Shown: positions 1 to 11,218 of the stretch, in pieces
Layout: each line of letters begins with the position of its first letter
How positions within the stretch are numbered: position 1 is the first letter of the stretch
Source of the DNA: Phoronis australis
Lineage: Eukaryota; Phoronida; Phoronidae
Assembly (NCBI GenBank): GCA_002633005.1
Contig: NMRA01000882.1
Span: forward strand, 28,579 to 92,578
Length of the DNA: 64,000 nucleotides
Direction: 5' to 3'
Program-made: the position numbers and the translations under genes
The notes under the pieces: generated by a model
The model's input: only the letters and a program-made list of their open reading frames with translations
Told to the model about the DNA's origin: nothing
Databases searched by the model: none

Positions 1-350
1 TTTTGGCCCATTTTCAGCATAGCAGAACCCAGTCGATATCAAAACCTTTGGTTTGTTCAGATATTGAATAATTTGCTGTGTTGCATAGGCTAACATATTC
101 TACAGTTCTTTTTAGTACATAGTGTGTCTTTAACCTTCTTTTCAGTGAGGGTTAAAAAACAAAGTTGATAAATTGCGTAACGAGTACCAGTTTTATAATG
201 AACCCTACCATTCCTCAATGATTAATCACTACTTCATCTAAGTGAATACAAAAGTGACTCAAATTGTTCCCAGTCGTATCAAAGCAGTTGCTTACTTAAT
301 AAAATGCATTTCTTTTCTGCTGTAGACATTTAAAAATTGTAATTTTTAAA

Positions 351-743
351 ATGGCCACACGTAACGCAAAAATGCAAGAAATTCATAGACAAAAACATGC
401 ATACATTTCTCAAGCATTGTCCGAGTTTTTATTTTCACAGCTATACAACTCTTTGCATGAGACTCGGTTGGCATTTGGTGAGTGTCCAACAATTTTATTT
501 TTTGTCGGTAACACAGTCTCGAATATGGGTCTTGATAGTGATTTACCCGAATGCATACATGCAAGCCTAGTACATGTCGGTGGCTTAGCACTTCATCTAG
601 ACCGAGGTCGAGTGCCTGGCATCGAGTGCCCTAAAATGAAAGCAGTTAGTTTGTTATTGGTAAAATTTGATAGTACACTTGCAAGGAAGCGAGTCCTTTA
701 TCGTAACCCCACTTGTGTGCTTGGTCGAAGTGCGATTCCGTGA
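351..743 (+). CDS. 130-residue open frame in repeat copy A, unknown function
   Basis: The frame opens with ATG in an AAAATGG context and runs 130 codons. It begins MATRNAKMQEIHRQKHAYIS. No domain is recognised; the protein has no signal peptide and no clear membrane segment. The same frame is intact in copy B (10826-11218), with roughly eight amino-acid differences clustered in the last third. In the inverted copy C the homologous frame begins MATRK and has stops, the first after about a dozen codons. The frame overlaps a second frame (697-852) whose peptide resembles the locus at 54.6 kb, so it may be only a by-product of the repeat. I cannot say whether it is expressed. Confidence 0.3.
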   Translation: MATRNAKMQEIHRQKHAYISQALSEFLFSQLYNSLHETRLAFGECPTILFFVGNTVSNMGLDSDLPECIHASLVHVGGLALHLDRGRVPGIECPKMKAVSLLLVKFDSTLARKRVLYRNPTCVLGRSAIP

Positions 744-852
744 AATGTGTCGAACAAAGCGTGGCTCCCGACTGAATCGCATGTTCCAAAATGACATTCC
801 ACACTCTCGTACGGACGATAAACCGATGTCATTTCTGTTCAACTTTCACGTA
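697..852 (+). pseudogene. Conserved peptide block in repeat copy A, related to the 54.6 kb locus
   Basis: This frame overlaps the end of the 130-codon frame and reads FIVTPLVCLVEVRF, then NRMFQNDIPHS and finally FNFHV. The plus-strand frame at 54631-54852 reads FIVTFPVTGVETRV, NRLVHDDVPHS and RNFGV with the same spacing. The underlying DNA is also alignable, at roughly 80 per cent by eye over the central 45 bases, with many differences at third positions. In copy B the same block (about 11172-11327) has an in-frame stop early on. I read it as a decayed coding segment that was mobilised with the repeat. The protein family is unknown to me. Confidence 0.45.
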
Positions 853-3800
853 TTTTTGAAATATGAACATCCAGGGAAGTTCTCAGTCAAGTTGCAGTCA
901 CTACAGCCTCCACTAACACACCTTTTAATATCTACAAAGATAGTTCTCCGCCAACTTTCCTCCAAACTCAGTTCCGCACTGGTGAAAACTACAACGATTG
1001 ACTGTCTTCCAGTCACTACTTACATTTGCATGGACATGCACAACAACAATCATAGAAAAAATACAAAAATGTTTTGCTTGTTTCCTAGTAACAGCTATAA
1101 TAAAGGCTACTATATGCCTTCAGATGTATCAATAAAAATATTTTTGAGACACAGGGTCTTGGTTGAAACTTATTATGGACAGTGAAATAATGAAATTTAA
1201 TTAATATTGCCTGCAGAAGGTGGTGACCATGACACTCTGCACCAACCTATACTTTGAACTTTTTTGTACCACAAAGACAATAAGACCTCGACACCAGAAA
1301 GAAAAGTAAGAGCGATATTTTTACTATTCATGTAAAGTTGTCTTACTACACATACTGATATGCAACCCAGTTTTAATTCATTAACAACAGGGACATCAGC
1401 ACTCTTTTCAAGAAAAAGTTAGTCTACCAGTCTTAGACCCGACGTGAGGTGGTCTGTCACCATCGAAGGAAAATAAAATAGGTCAACTTCAATGAATTGA
1501 AGGTGAAAAGAGCCACGTTTCTGTTGCTAATTAGAGTCGTGGAAACTAAAGTAAAGTAGAAATGTTACTCAAATTGTAAAACCTAAGAATGATTTGTTTC
1601 ACTGAATTCCCCCCAAAAGGGATTTTTCGGATGCCGGTGTCTTTTTTAACGTTAAATCATTTATTCATATCACTTACGACGACGCGGCATCTCTACACCT
1701 CTGCACAATTTCCAAGGGAAACACCGGTGCCTTTACTTTAGTTAGTTAGCTCAAATCTCCAATATTCTTAATCGAGGTGCAATTTCTTGCTTGCTCCTGC
1801 ACCTACATGTACATGTACCAAACTTCCAGACATCAAGGTACTGTTTCATTATCTTTGGCAATACACACAGTTCCTCTTTCATAAAAAAGTGTGCTAATTG
1901 CACGTCACAGTGACTTTTGCCGTTTCCGTATATGTACATACAAATGTGTAGGCCCGTCCGTATGCACAGCAATACGTTCGTGAAAGATAAAACTTGCTCA
2001 AACATTTCAGATGTATATAGCAATTGCCATCTATCGTAAAGTCGTTTGTGTTTCACGATTTTAAAATTAAAGTCTAAAATTTTCCAACATTTCTGGACAG
2101 TACACAGATACATGTAGCTATTTTTCAATCCAAATGAAAGTTTGAATTACCGGATTTATTTAACTGATTTGAATGTTTCACATAACAATCTTCGATTTTC
2201 CAATCTAGCGTATTTTCGATGCATCAAAATAAGTTCCCTACCAATTTCCCTAGTTGTCGTTTTGTTGCTCAGGCACGTTCGTGCAACTTCCAGGCTGCCG
2301 AACAACGCGTTCAAAGAACTTGTGGCTACTGCAGTTACAGCAAATTTAGTTTTTGGTTCTTTAAGTAAACCATAAAATCTTAAAGTGGATAATTTTATGT
2401 TGAGTCCACGTAAATAAAGAAACGGGAGTGTCTTTACTAATGTTAGCCCAACTACTTCTCTTGTGTATAAGTGCCGGCGAAAAGTGGTTATGCCCTGACC
2501 AGGACATATTTAAAAAACATTTTTTTAAACAAGCATAAGACACACTGTGCGTATAGGGGTATCGAAATATTGCAGGGTTTATAGCTTCACCAAAGATTTC
2601 GCGGTGCTCAAACGAACGAAACCTTGTGTATGCAGTTTGTGGTCGACCTTAGTGCTCCACACTCTGTATAAAGGTTTGCGTTTAAAAGTCACCTGAGTGA
2701 TGCAAATTGTTTTCAAAACCGTGTGCTAAAGTTGTGGTCTCAACATCTGTAATGTTGACAAGGGACTTTGTGAGAATTGTTGTTGACGCTACATGTACAC
2801 GTACGACTCAATGTACGATCGATAGTGAAAACACTGAGGATCGGGATGTGCTTGTGCGGAGTGGCACATTATTAAGAAACTTAGGCTGTAACTGTATTGA
2901 CACAAAATAACAGTCTCAAATATATTTACTGCTCAATGAAACTGACGAAAACAGTGCTTGATAGTTTTGAAAACAGATTTCACCGTGCTCACAACGAAAA
3001 CACAATTCACACAAGGCATAAAAAATATGATGCTAGTTTTCAACCACATTGCCGAAGAAACTGATTGAATTATAACACAAAATGTAACCACTAAGACGGT
3101 TGGAATTATATCAGGTCATTCACTTAAGGTTATGAAGTGTAACACGAATAAATATTTTAATAACAAACGTTACTCAAAAGGCGATTGCTTGTTTCATATA
3201 TTTACCAAAGGAGTTTTATAACTTCCTTCTTCTCCAAAGAATACATTCATTCTAAATATGATGGGAAGTGTCATGTTCAACCACTCAAAATCTCACAATT
3301 TGAAACCCCCAAACTGCACTTCTCACTGTATTGTGGAAGTTCCAGCAAACTCGTCAAAATCACTACGATTCATTTTCCGTTTAAACATATAATAAATGTT
3401 TTGAATTATGACTTTGTCTCATCCTTTTCGAAAATAAGAAATCATTTGTTCATTCGTTTAGGTTTTTATGTTTTGTGGAGTGTACACGCTGTTTTTGACG
3501 CGCTGTGTCTTGAATAATGTCGTGGTACCCGAAATAAGATTGTCGTGTGAGGGGTGAACCAAACTTATTGGGTGGGTCCAGACTATAGTGTTTACGTAAT
3601 CTTTAATTTTGTGGTGAAGATCCACAAGACCACGCATTGTGATTTAGTCTTGTCACTTTTATCTAAATTTCAACCGTCGCATCAACATTTTTTGACACGG
3701 AAATTCACAAGTCGTGCAGTGTAGTACTTGATTATGATCAAACGATTGCAATTTCTAAAAAGACGATGAGATTTGACACTTTTACATGGGCGGCGCAGCA

Positions 3801-4381
3801 CTAAAAAAAAGTAGGGGCAAAAGGGCCCAGACCCCTGTGGTGCACCGCAAATAGACCATGGGTGGCGCAACTTTGAAAAAGTGGGAGCTACAACACCCCA
3901 GCCACCCGTGGTGTGGCGACCGTGAGATAAGTAGAGAATGGGAATAGCTATTGAAAAGGAGTGTAGGGAATATTTAGATAACCAAACATTCCATGCCGCC
4001 TGTTGGTTTGATCGCAAAAACAAGGAACTCTTTTATGTACTCTGTCAGGGTACATGTATATCGGATAGGTATATGCGTACACTCTAGATTATACAGGTCC
4101 ATATCGATAACTTGTGATCGATAGCTTTGGCTTGCAGCTAAATCTCAAGTCAAGTCAGGATATATCTGATACCGAGATGATATATCGAATTGGACCTAGT
4201 TTGCTATTACCGCAACATATTGTGATAGGACGCAAATTTGTGCGTAAACACGATTGACACGGAACAAGTTGAAACCATTTCGACACCTGCTTGAGAAGTA
4301 GACTGAGTTGCACTCCATCAGTAACTCTGGAGAAAGACAGTGATAACATACGTCAGAATTTGATTGGCACACTTATCTTAC

Positions 4382-4480
4382 CGTATTGGGAGCTGTGGCA
4401 TCGGCACCCTTTTTTAGAAGGAGTTCAACAACATCTAGCTTGCCATACATAGTCGCCATGTGCAGGGGCGTGTCGCCTTT
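4382..4480 (-). CDS. Ankyrin-repeat gene, exon with one 33-residue repeat (array unit 1)
   Basis: On the minus strand an acceptor (GTTGTAG) precedes 99 bases that read KGDTPLHMATMYGKLDVVEL, then LLKKGADATAPNT, followed by a GTAAG donor. This is a full ankyrin repeat: TPLH opens the first helix, VVELLL forms the second, and GAD begins the turn. Both introns are phase 0, so the exon can be added or lost without a frame change. It is the leftmost exon recognised for this gene. The donor implies at least one more exon further left, possibly beyond the window, since only repeat copy A lies there. Ankyrin repeats bind protein partners; the partner cannot be inferred. Confidence 0.85.
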
Positions 4481-5044
4481 CTACAACGAGCATTAAAAGC
4501 GACTGACAAACCATCAACATAATTACACCATTTCCATGTGTTTGGTGAACAACTCGTGTAAATGAAAACGAGGTTGACCTAATTAAAGTCAAAATGTCAA
4601 AGAATATTATCAAAACTAAAACTGAGTTCAACATGAAGCAGATATGATATCAAACATTATATGATTATTTTCATACACATTGTAAAAGCAAAAGGGAAAT
4701 ATTTTAGAAGATTGTAACAACATTTTGAAATCTCGTGCTCAAGATCGATAGGAAATAAAATATGATCATATTGTGGGAACCATGGTTTTGGTATCAACGC
4801 ACCTTTCCTTCTTTCCTAAACCTTAATAACGATATGTTATATGACTCAAATAATGAAAGCTACGTAAACCGTGAAAAATCAAATTCAGCAGTTCCCTTAA
4901 TGAAACCCAAATGTGTGTGTAAACACGAGTGATACGGAACAAGTTGAAACCATTTTGACACCTGCTTGAGAAGTAGAGCGAGTTGCAATCCAGAGAAAGA
5001 CACTAATGACAGACCTCGCAATTTGATTGACACTCTTATCTTAC

Positions 5045-5143
5045 CATATTAACAACCGTGGCATCGACGCCCTTTTCTAGAAGAAGTTCAACAACTGCTA
5101 GCTGGCCACGCCGAGACACTACGTGTAGGGGTGTGTCGCCTTC
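5045..5143 (-). CDS. Ankyrin-repeat gene, exon with one 33-residue repeat (array unit 2)
   Basis: Minus-strand acceptor GTTGTAG, a 99-base exon, then donor GTAAG. It reads EGDTPLHVVSRRGQLAVVEL followed by LLEKGVDATVVNM, a complete ankyrin repeat in phase 0. Compared with the units on either side it has lost the usual small residue in the first helix (VVSRRG instead of MATMYG or IACIRG), and the turn is GVD rather than GAD or SAD. The frame is open and both splice borders are intact, so the exon looks functional. It is about 660 bp from each sister exon. Confidence 0.85.
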
Positions 5144-5723
5144 CTACAACAAGCATTAAAAGTGACTGACAAACAATGAAAATAGTAAAACCAGTTCCAT
5201 TTGTTGAATGAAGAACTCGTGTAAATGAAACATGGTTGACCTAATTAAAGTCAAAGTGTCAAACAATATTATCAAAAATAAAACTGAGTTCAACATGAAG
5301 GAGATATGATATCAAACACTATATGATTATTTTCATCAACGTTTAAAAGCAAAAGGGAAATATTTTAGAAGATTGTAACAACAACATTTTTGAAATCTCG
5401 TGCTCAAGATTGATAGGAAATAAAATCTGATCATATTATGGGAGCCATGGTTTTGGTATCGACGCACCTTTCTTTCTTTCCTGAACCTTAATACCGATAT
5501 GTTATATATGACTCAAATAATGAAAGCTAAGTAAACGGTGAAAAATCAAATTCAGCAGTTCCCTTAATGAAACCCAAATGTGTGTGTAAACACGATTGAC
5601 ACGGAACAAGTTGAAACCATTTTGACACATGCTTGAGAAGTAGAGTGAGTTGCAATCCAACAGTAACTCTGGAGAAAGACAGTGATAACTTACTTTAGAA
5701 TTTGATTGGCCCACTTATCTTAC

Positions 5724-5822
5724 CGTATTGAAAGCTGTGGCATCGGCACTCTTTTTTAGAAGGAGTTCAACAACATCTAGCTCGCCACGAATACACGCGA
5801 TGTGCAGGGGTGTTGTGCCACA
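5724..5822 (-). CDS. Ankyrin-repeat gene, exon with one 33-residue repeat (array unit 3)
   Basis: Acceptor GTTGTAG, then 99 bases reading CGTTPLHIACIRGELDVVEL and LLKKSADATAFNT, then donor GTAAG on the minus strand. The repeat fits the ankyrin consensus with TPLHIA and VVELLL. The N-terminal codon is Cys rather than Lys or Glu as in the sister units. The intron sequence on both sides matches units 1 and 2, so the three exons come from local tandem duplication. The phase-0 borders keep the reading frame across all three. Confidence 0.85.
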
Positions 5823-6250
5823 CTACAACAAGCATTAAAACGACTGACAAACCATAAACATAATTACACCATTTCCATGTGTTTGGTGAACAACTCGTGT
5901 AAATGAAAGCGAGGTTGACCTAATTAAAGTCAAAATGTCAAAGAAAATTTTCAAAACTAAAACTGAGTTCAACATGAAGCAGATATGATATCAAACATTA
6001 TATGATTATTTTCATATATTGTAAAAGCAAAAGGGAAATATTTTAGAAGATTGTAACAACATTTTTGAAATCTCGTGCTCAAGATTGATAGGAAATATAA
6101 TCTGATCATATTATGGGAACCATGGTTTTGGTATCAAAACACCTTTCTTTCTTTCCTGAACCTTAATAACGATATGTTATATATGACTCAAATAATGAAA
6201 GCGAAGTTAACGGTGAAAAATCAAATTCAGCAGTTCCCTTAATGAAACCC

Positions 6251-7561
6251 TATATGTACATTAACAGGGTTGATATCCACAGTTCTTAGACATTCTTCAT
6301 AATACGGAAAATGGACAACATTCAAAACCCAAAAAACAAGCGTTGTGCATGGTGAGTCAAACAGACGCGGTACAGGATGGAAATATCAAGGCACTAACAC
6401 TTTTAAAACAGTGTTATGTAATACAATCACGTGACTCGTGTTCATGTCACAGACAGGCGGGCGGTTGTTTGGAAACTTTCGTCACGGTGTACCGTAACAT
6501 AGGCGTCAATCCTCAGTACCTGAAGCACCATCAAGCACATTTTTTTCGATTATGTGCCAAACAAAAACCACATAGTTACCCATAGGCGTTCTGGTGACAA
6601 CTGATGGACCGACGGTTGACCAGATTGATGCTGCCATGGGTTTACAATATCGATTGTTGTCGCGTCAGAACGTTGATTTGCATCTTAGCAATACATGTAC
6701 CTGGATCAAATATCAAGCAAAGCTCGGTCTATACCCCGCCAACTAAATTCGGTCAACTTTTTGTCGCAGTGAGAATAGCCATCAGGAATCAATCTCTTGC
6801 GTTTCAGTAATACACAACATGCACTCAGATTTCAACTGAAATTTATTCGACCATCTGAGCATACACTGTATGCAATATATTTATTGAACACATTGCAATG
6901 AACATTACTCCTAAAGATGAACAACCAGAACGAACATTTGTAAGAGCAGAAACATGTAAACCATTGCAGATCAGTGGACTGCGACGCGGAATCAGGCACT
7001 TGCTTCTATATCTGCTGTTTGGAAAATACGGACATTTTCCAACTGAGGTGGGTCACATATACACGCATGCCTGGTGTTACAGTTGCTAGCGCGGGTAGAT
7101 ATCCTGTGTATAAGTAGATGCGTTTTTTTTTTGTGTTTCGTAACCATTTAACTCAACGCAAGGTTGTAAATACGCTCAGATACAGTGCGATGAATATATA
7201 AGAAACCCCAAGACACATTGTCCAGTTCTTAGATGTTTTAAGTTTGTATAAGGAAGCCAATAAAATCTTTACTGACATCACATTCATTGTCTCAACTGTA
7301 CAAAATGCTTCGGATCTTTCTGACAATAGTCTGTTCCCACGACAATCTTAGTGTCTTTACATACAAGCAAGCCCCCTTAATCACCACCGACATGGCCATG
7401 TGCATTGTCAATGTTATTTTGTGGCCTGCAATGGAAATGTATCAGTAAAAGAACCGTTATACCTCCATTTGAAGAGCACACCAAAATTGAAATGTTAAAC
7501 AAATTTATGTAATTTTATGATTTTTGACATGACGATGTGCCGTAGCACAGTTTCGCTGACT
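6251..7561. other. Intron of the ankyrin gene; no further element recognised
   Basis: AT-rich sequence between the exon array and the decayed exon near 7.6 kb. Open frames here (6343-6585, 6604-6810, 6898-7089, plus strand) are short, have no flanking splice logic tied to the gene and no family resemblance strong enough to call. Confidence 0.5.
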
Positions 7562-7640
7562 TGCGTATTTAATCTTATTGAGAAGCGTGGCATCAGCACC
7601 ACTCCAAGCTGCTCTCTTTGAGTTGCCAGCCTACGGGAAG
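7562..7640 (-). pseudogene. Decayed ankyrin exon with lost splice donor
   Basis: On the minus strand the sequence GGTGCTGATGCCACGCTTCT matches the end of the array exons (GADAT then L-N), and AATAAGATTAA follows where the sisters have AATACGGTAAGATAA. About five bases covering the donor are missing. The upstream half of the repeat is only loosely recognisable, and its reading frame is shifted relative to the GADAT part. I infer a former fourth array-type exon that was inactivated. It sits in the intron between the 5.8 kb exon and the 15 kb cluster, in the orientation of the gene. Confidence 0.4.
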
Positions 7641-7740
7641 TATAAAAAGCGGTCACTTACACAAGCACTGCCTCAGCAACTTTTGTATTGCCATGATCAA
7701 CAGGATCGCATAAAAGTAAAAGAAGAGCGGTGCAGCAAGA

Positions 7741-8394
7741 ATCAGGGAAAATTTTCCATTCATGTGTTTCATTTATATATGTATCCCTTATGCACTCCTT
7801 TGTAAGTGCACGTATACATGTATTTCCTTCGGATTAGTGCATGGTTGTGCGTGTTTATGTATTTTGGTCTAGGCTTTGACGTAAACGCGGGCTGATACCG
7901 TCAAGTGAAATGCCAGTCACTCTGGCTAACCTGTGGACGGAAATCATTAAACACGACCAAACTTTTAAAGAAACTACATTACAAGGAGAGAGTACAACAC
8001 TAGAATACAGTTCGCTATTTTTGCAATTCACGTGTGTTAGATCGTCACAGTCAAAACTCAGGTAAAAACCTTTAATGCAAAACCGGCGATTAATCAAAAT
8101 TGATGATAAAATTGACATACAATGTATTTGACGCTAGTTATTAAAATATTTTTAATGAAAGATTTTCAGCATAATCATAAAAGCTAATACATTTGTGCCC
8201 GGTGGCAACACGTGCATCTCTGAATACTTTCAATTCAATAAATGCAAGTGGTGCTGACAACTTTTGTTAATTAAAGTGTATGCAAACGTAATAAAAAGCA
8301 TTGTGCCAGAAACCATTGATGCATCTCCATTGTAAATCGAAGTAGATGTTTAGGAAATGTCAGTCACTCAGCAAAACTCGATTACACTGCATAA
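7741..8394. other. Intron; nothing recognised
   Basis: AT-rich sequence with no repeat partner, splice-bounded frame or structured element that I could see. Confidence 0.45.
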
Positions 8395-8470
8395 CATGAA
8401 TTTTCTTAGTTTCCTGCCAAATGACGTAAAGGGTGGAAGACGGCATTTGGTTACAAGACAATCAATTGCA

Positions 8471-8620
8471 ATGAAAGAATACATCAAATTGGAAGATGAG
8501 GATTTTGAGTGAGAACTGGACAAGTCTTATGCAGACACAGAGGAGAGTGGAGACAAGCATTAAACCGAAGTACCATAAGAATCAGAAAATGAATTTGACT
8601 TCCAGTCAGCGAGCTTTAAT
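8471..8620 (+). pseudogene. Broken copy of the acidic N-terminal frame found at 54.3 kb
   Basis: From an ATG at 8471 the plus-strand frame reads MKEYIKLEDEDFE, stop, ELDKSYADTEESGDKH, stop, TEVP, stop, ESENEFDFQSASF. The intact frame at 54336 has DDYEQELNEYYEETYG and later ESENKFNVLPAAYF at nearly matching spacing. The shared pattern is D-D/E-Y/F-E, E-L, Y, T and ESEN-x-F. Three in-frame stops make this a pseudogene if the match is real. Both are rich in acidic residues, so part of the likeness could be compositional, but the ordered ESEN block argues for homology. Confidence 0.4.
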
Positions 8621-8959
8621 CGGCTTTGGGGCCGGCTCGGCCAACTTGCAGCAGAAATAATGCAGTCATATGTGAGCCCCAATAAACTGAACCAAGGAAT
8701 GGTCAACATTAACAAAACAGACACTCAGTAATCACTGGCGAGGGTTACAGTAAACCTGTGTCACTTGTGGTTGTCATGACAGAATGAGAACGGCGAGGCT
8801 AAAAACAATCAGCCAAATCACTATCACGGTCCATATTCAGTGGCAACTTTCGATGAAGTGTGAAGGTTATCAAATAACTGTAAAATCTGGGTTGTTCTAA
8901 AGTACCGTCTTCCAAGGTTTGTAATCTATAATATTTTTGCACAAAAACCACCGAATAAA

Positions 8960-9651
8960 ATTCCATAACCTAATGCATCACAGTTGTATAAAAGGGTACG
9001 TACACTACAACTTCTGGTCACAGCTCATTTCTATCATGCAACAATACATGTACATAAGGTTGCGGTTAATTGAATACCTTCTTGATCAGATTGAGGAAGT
9101 ATCAGATATTAAAGTTGTTCAAGTTCTTCTAGACGGTGATACATTGCATATCTTAACACAGTATAATGAGAACTTCTTCTTTTGCAATATGATTCTTACA
9201 AAAAGGAAATGGCAAGTTGCTACTTTTTCAAAAACTTTATTGGTGGTCTTTGCCCAGTTTGTAATACATTCGTCAGTTGGTCAAAATAGTTTAGCAATGC
9301 TGGGCCCAGTGTTCAACTTGGGAACAGTAAAAAATAGTACAATCAACTTTAAATTTGACTGAGTTACAAATGTATGGGATGGTCTCGAGTTTTGTGCTGC
9401 ATCTACTAGTTTGTATGTTGCAAGTTGTCTTGAGAGGTAGAGAAAATTCCTCTGTAACATCAGTTGCCACGTGGCGTGTTTTGTAGGATGTTACTGGCTA
9501 AAACCTGTGTGTCATTTTATTACCAGCGAACTTGATAATGTCCATTGCTTTTTGTCATACTGGATGCATTTTGGAAATACCAGTATTCAGTTCATGAGAA
9601 CAGCGGGTATGTAAAAATACTTGTGGGCAATACTTTATAGCAGAGGGGTTG
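8960..9651. other. Intron; unsupported open frame only
   Basis: A plus-strand frame (8937-9362, 141 codons) is open here. It lacks recognisable motifs, and its composition is that of the surrounding AT-rich DNA. No repeat partner was seen elsewhere in the window. Confidence 0.4.
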
Positions 9652-10475
9652 AAGGTACGTACATGTACACTACACGGGTTTACGTACACTACACTTCAAC
9701 CACTTGTCAGGTTAATAAAAATTCCTTACAATATACTGAGAGTTCATTTACCAAATGTATTCAGAGAGAACAAATAAAAAGTACAGCATACACGTCCATT
9801 TCTGTCTGTCATTCTTTGAAAACAGGCACATGTTAAAATATAGGAGTAGTTGCACTACATAAATCCTAATATTTCACTCAAAACAAATGTATTTGTAAGT
9901 AACACCCTTTAACCTAGCTTTTTAATTGAGGAAGCTGCCTGTGACAAGTGTTGGTTACTTACCGTGTATTGTTTTTGCTTCATGGTATATGTTCACATCG
10001 GGGTACGTACAATACATGTCAATGACATGTCAGGTTTGTTACGAAATACTGATAAACTATTGATAGATAGCTGATTTACTAAGTCAATTCAAAGAGGAAA
10101 AATAAAAAGCACACATATCTGCCATACTTTGAAAATCAAAATAATGGGGTATGTAAGCTGCACAAATGCTAAAAATTCACTCAAAACAAATGTATTTGCA
10201 ATACACACCCATTCAACCTAACATTTGAAGGAAGGACACTGTGTATAACAAATGCTTCTCACTTACCAATTTTAATTTCATGGCATTTGTAAACATTGGG
10301 GTACGTACACACTTTTCTGCATAACATGGTAACCCAATGCTGTATGACCATTTATTTTTCTTTGGTGATAATAAGCACCATGTTGTTATTTAAAAGGCAA
10401 TAATTTTATTTGAAATGACCATTTGTGTTACTGAATTCCACATGGGGGTACGTACACTACATTCTTTTACTAGCT
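9652..10475 (+). repeat. Subterminal tandem repeats with GTACGTAC words, leading into repeat copy B
   Basis: GGTACGTACA-type words recur at about 9652, 10001, 10300 and 10446. The two spaces of roughly 300-350 bp that begin at 9652 and 10001 share ordered blocks, such as TTCACTCAAAACAAATGTAT and ATTTCATGGCATTTG-like segments, so they are tandem units. The block ends exactly where the similarity between copies A and B begins. A matching set of TAGTGTACGTACCCC words lies at about 29600-29990 beside inverted copy C. These arrays therefore belong to the same repeat family and probably form its 5' end. Confidence 0.65.
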
Positions 10476-10825
10476 TTTTGGCCCATTTTCAGCATAGCAG
10501 AACCCATTCGATATCAAAACCTTTGGTTTGTTCAGATATTGAATAATTTGCTGTGTTGCATAGGCTAACATATTCTACAGTTCTTTTTAGTACATAGTGT
10601 GTCTTTAACCTTCTTTTCAGTGAGGGTTAAAAAACAAAGTTGATAAATTGCGTAACGAGTACCAGTTTTATAATGAACCCTACCATTCCTCAATGATTAA
10701 TCACTACTTCATCTAAGTGAAAACGAAAGTGACTCAAATTGTTCCCAGTCGTATCAAAGCAGTTGCTTACTTAATAAAATGCATTTCTTTTCTGCTGTAG
10801 ACAGTTAAAAATTGTATTTTTTAAA

Positions 10826-11218
10826 ATGGCCACACGTAACGCAAAAATGCAAGAAATTCATAGACAAAAACATGCATACATTTCTCAAGCATTGTCCGAG
10901 TTTTTATTTTCACAGCTATACAACTCTTTGCATGAGACTCGGTTGGCATTTGGTGAGTGTCCAACAATCTTATTTTTTGTCGGTAACACAGTCTCGAATA
11001 TGGGTCTTGATAGTGATTTACCCGAATGCATACATGCAAGCCTAGTACATGTAGGTGACTTAGCACTTCATTTAGACCGGGGTCGAGTGCCTGACATCAA
11101 GTGTCCTGGAATGAAAGCAGTTAGTTTGTTATTGATAAAATTTGATAGTGCACTTGCAAGGAAGCGAGTCCTTTATCGTAACCCCGCTTTAGTGCTTGGT
11201 CGAAGTGCGATTCCTTGA
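10826..11218 (+). CDS. 130-residue open frame in repeat copy B, unknown function
   Basis: Same frame and length as 351-743, opening MATRNAKMQEIHRQKHAYIS and ending VLGRSAIP. Differences from copy A include GG to GD, PGIECPK to PDIKCPG, LLV to LLI, DST to DSA and PTC to PAL. Both copies being open over 130 codons is mild support for constraint. However, most of the repeat is highly similar between the copies, so openness may simply reflect recent duplication. No domain is recognised. Confidence 0.3.
   Translation: MATRNAKMQEIHRQKHAYISQALSEFLFSQLYNSLHETRLAFGECPTILFFVGNTVSNMGLDSDLPECIHASLVHVGDLALHLDRGRVPDIKCPGMKAVSLLLIKFDSALARKRVLYRNPALVLGRSAIP

Larger units (their letters stand above)
1..3993 (+). 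repeat. Dispersed ~4-kb repeat, copy A (left-truncated by window)
   Basis: This segment is nearly the same as 10476-14431, with position 1 matching 10476 in the same orientation. Similarity runs with small indels to about 3993 in copy A and 14431 in copy B, where the sequences diverge after a shared TTTAGATAA stretch. A third, more diverged copy of the 5' kilobase lies inverted at 28960-29990. It carries a 130-codon open frame at 351-743 and a second peptide block at 697-852. No terminal inverted repeats, poly-A tail or recognisable transposase or reverse transcriptase was seen, so the class is unknown. It lies downstream of the last ankyrin exon seen, on the minus-strand gene. Confidence 0.85.
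4227..6250 (-). repeat. Three tandem ~670-bp units, each with one ankyrin exon
   Basis: Units begin near 4227, 4907 and 5575 and stay alignable through exon and flanking intron alike. Each contains the block GATTGACACGGAACAAGTTG (or GAGTGATACGG in the second), then the minus-strand splice donor, a 99-bp ankyrin exon, the acceptor, and a long intron stretch ending near CAGTTCCCTTAATGAAACCC. Exon starts are spaced 663 and 679 bp apart. High similarity in the introns shows that duplication was recent and at DNA level. Unit 2 is the most diverged in its exon. Confidence 0.9.

Noticed and set aside
6343-6420. Plus-strand peptide AVQDGNIKALTLLKQ resembling part of an ankyrin repeat
   Set aside because: It is on the strand opposite to the gene, lacks the TPLH half and has no matching splice borders; likely chance.
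8937-9362. 141-codon plus-strand frame
   Set aside because: AT-rich composition like its surroundings, no motif, no second copy, and it lies in an intron on the opposite strand.
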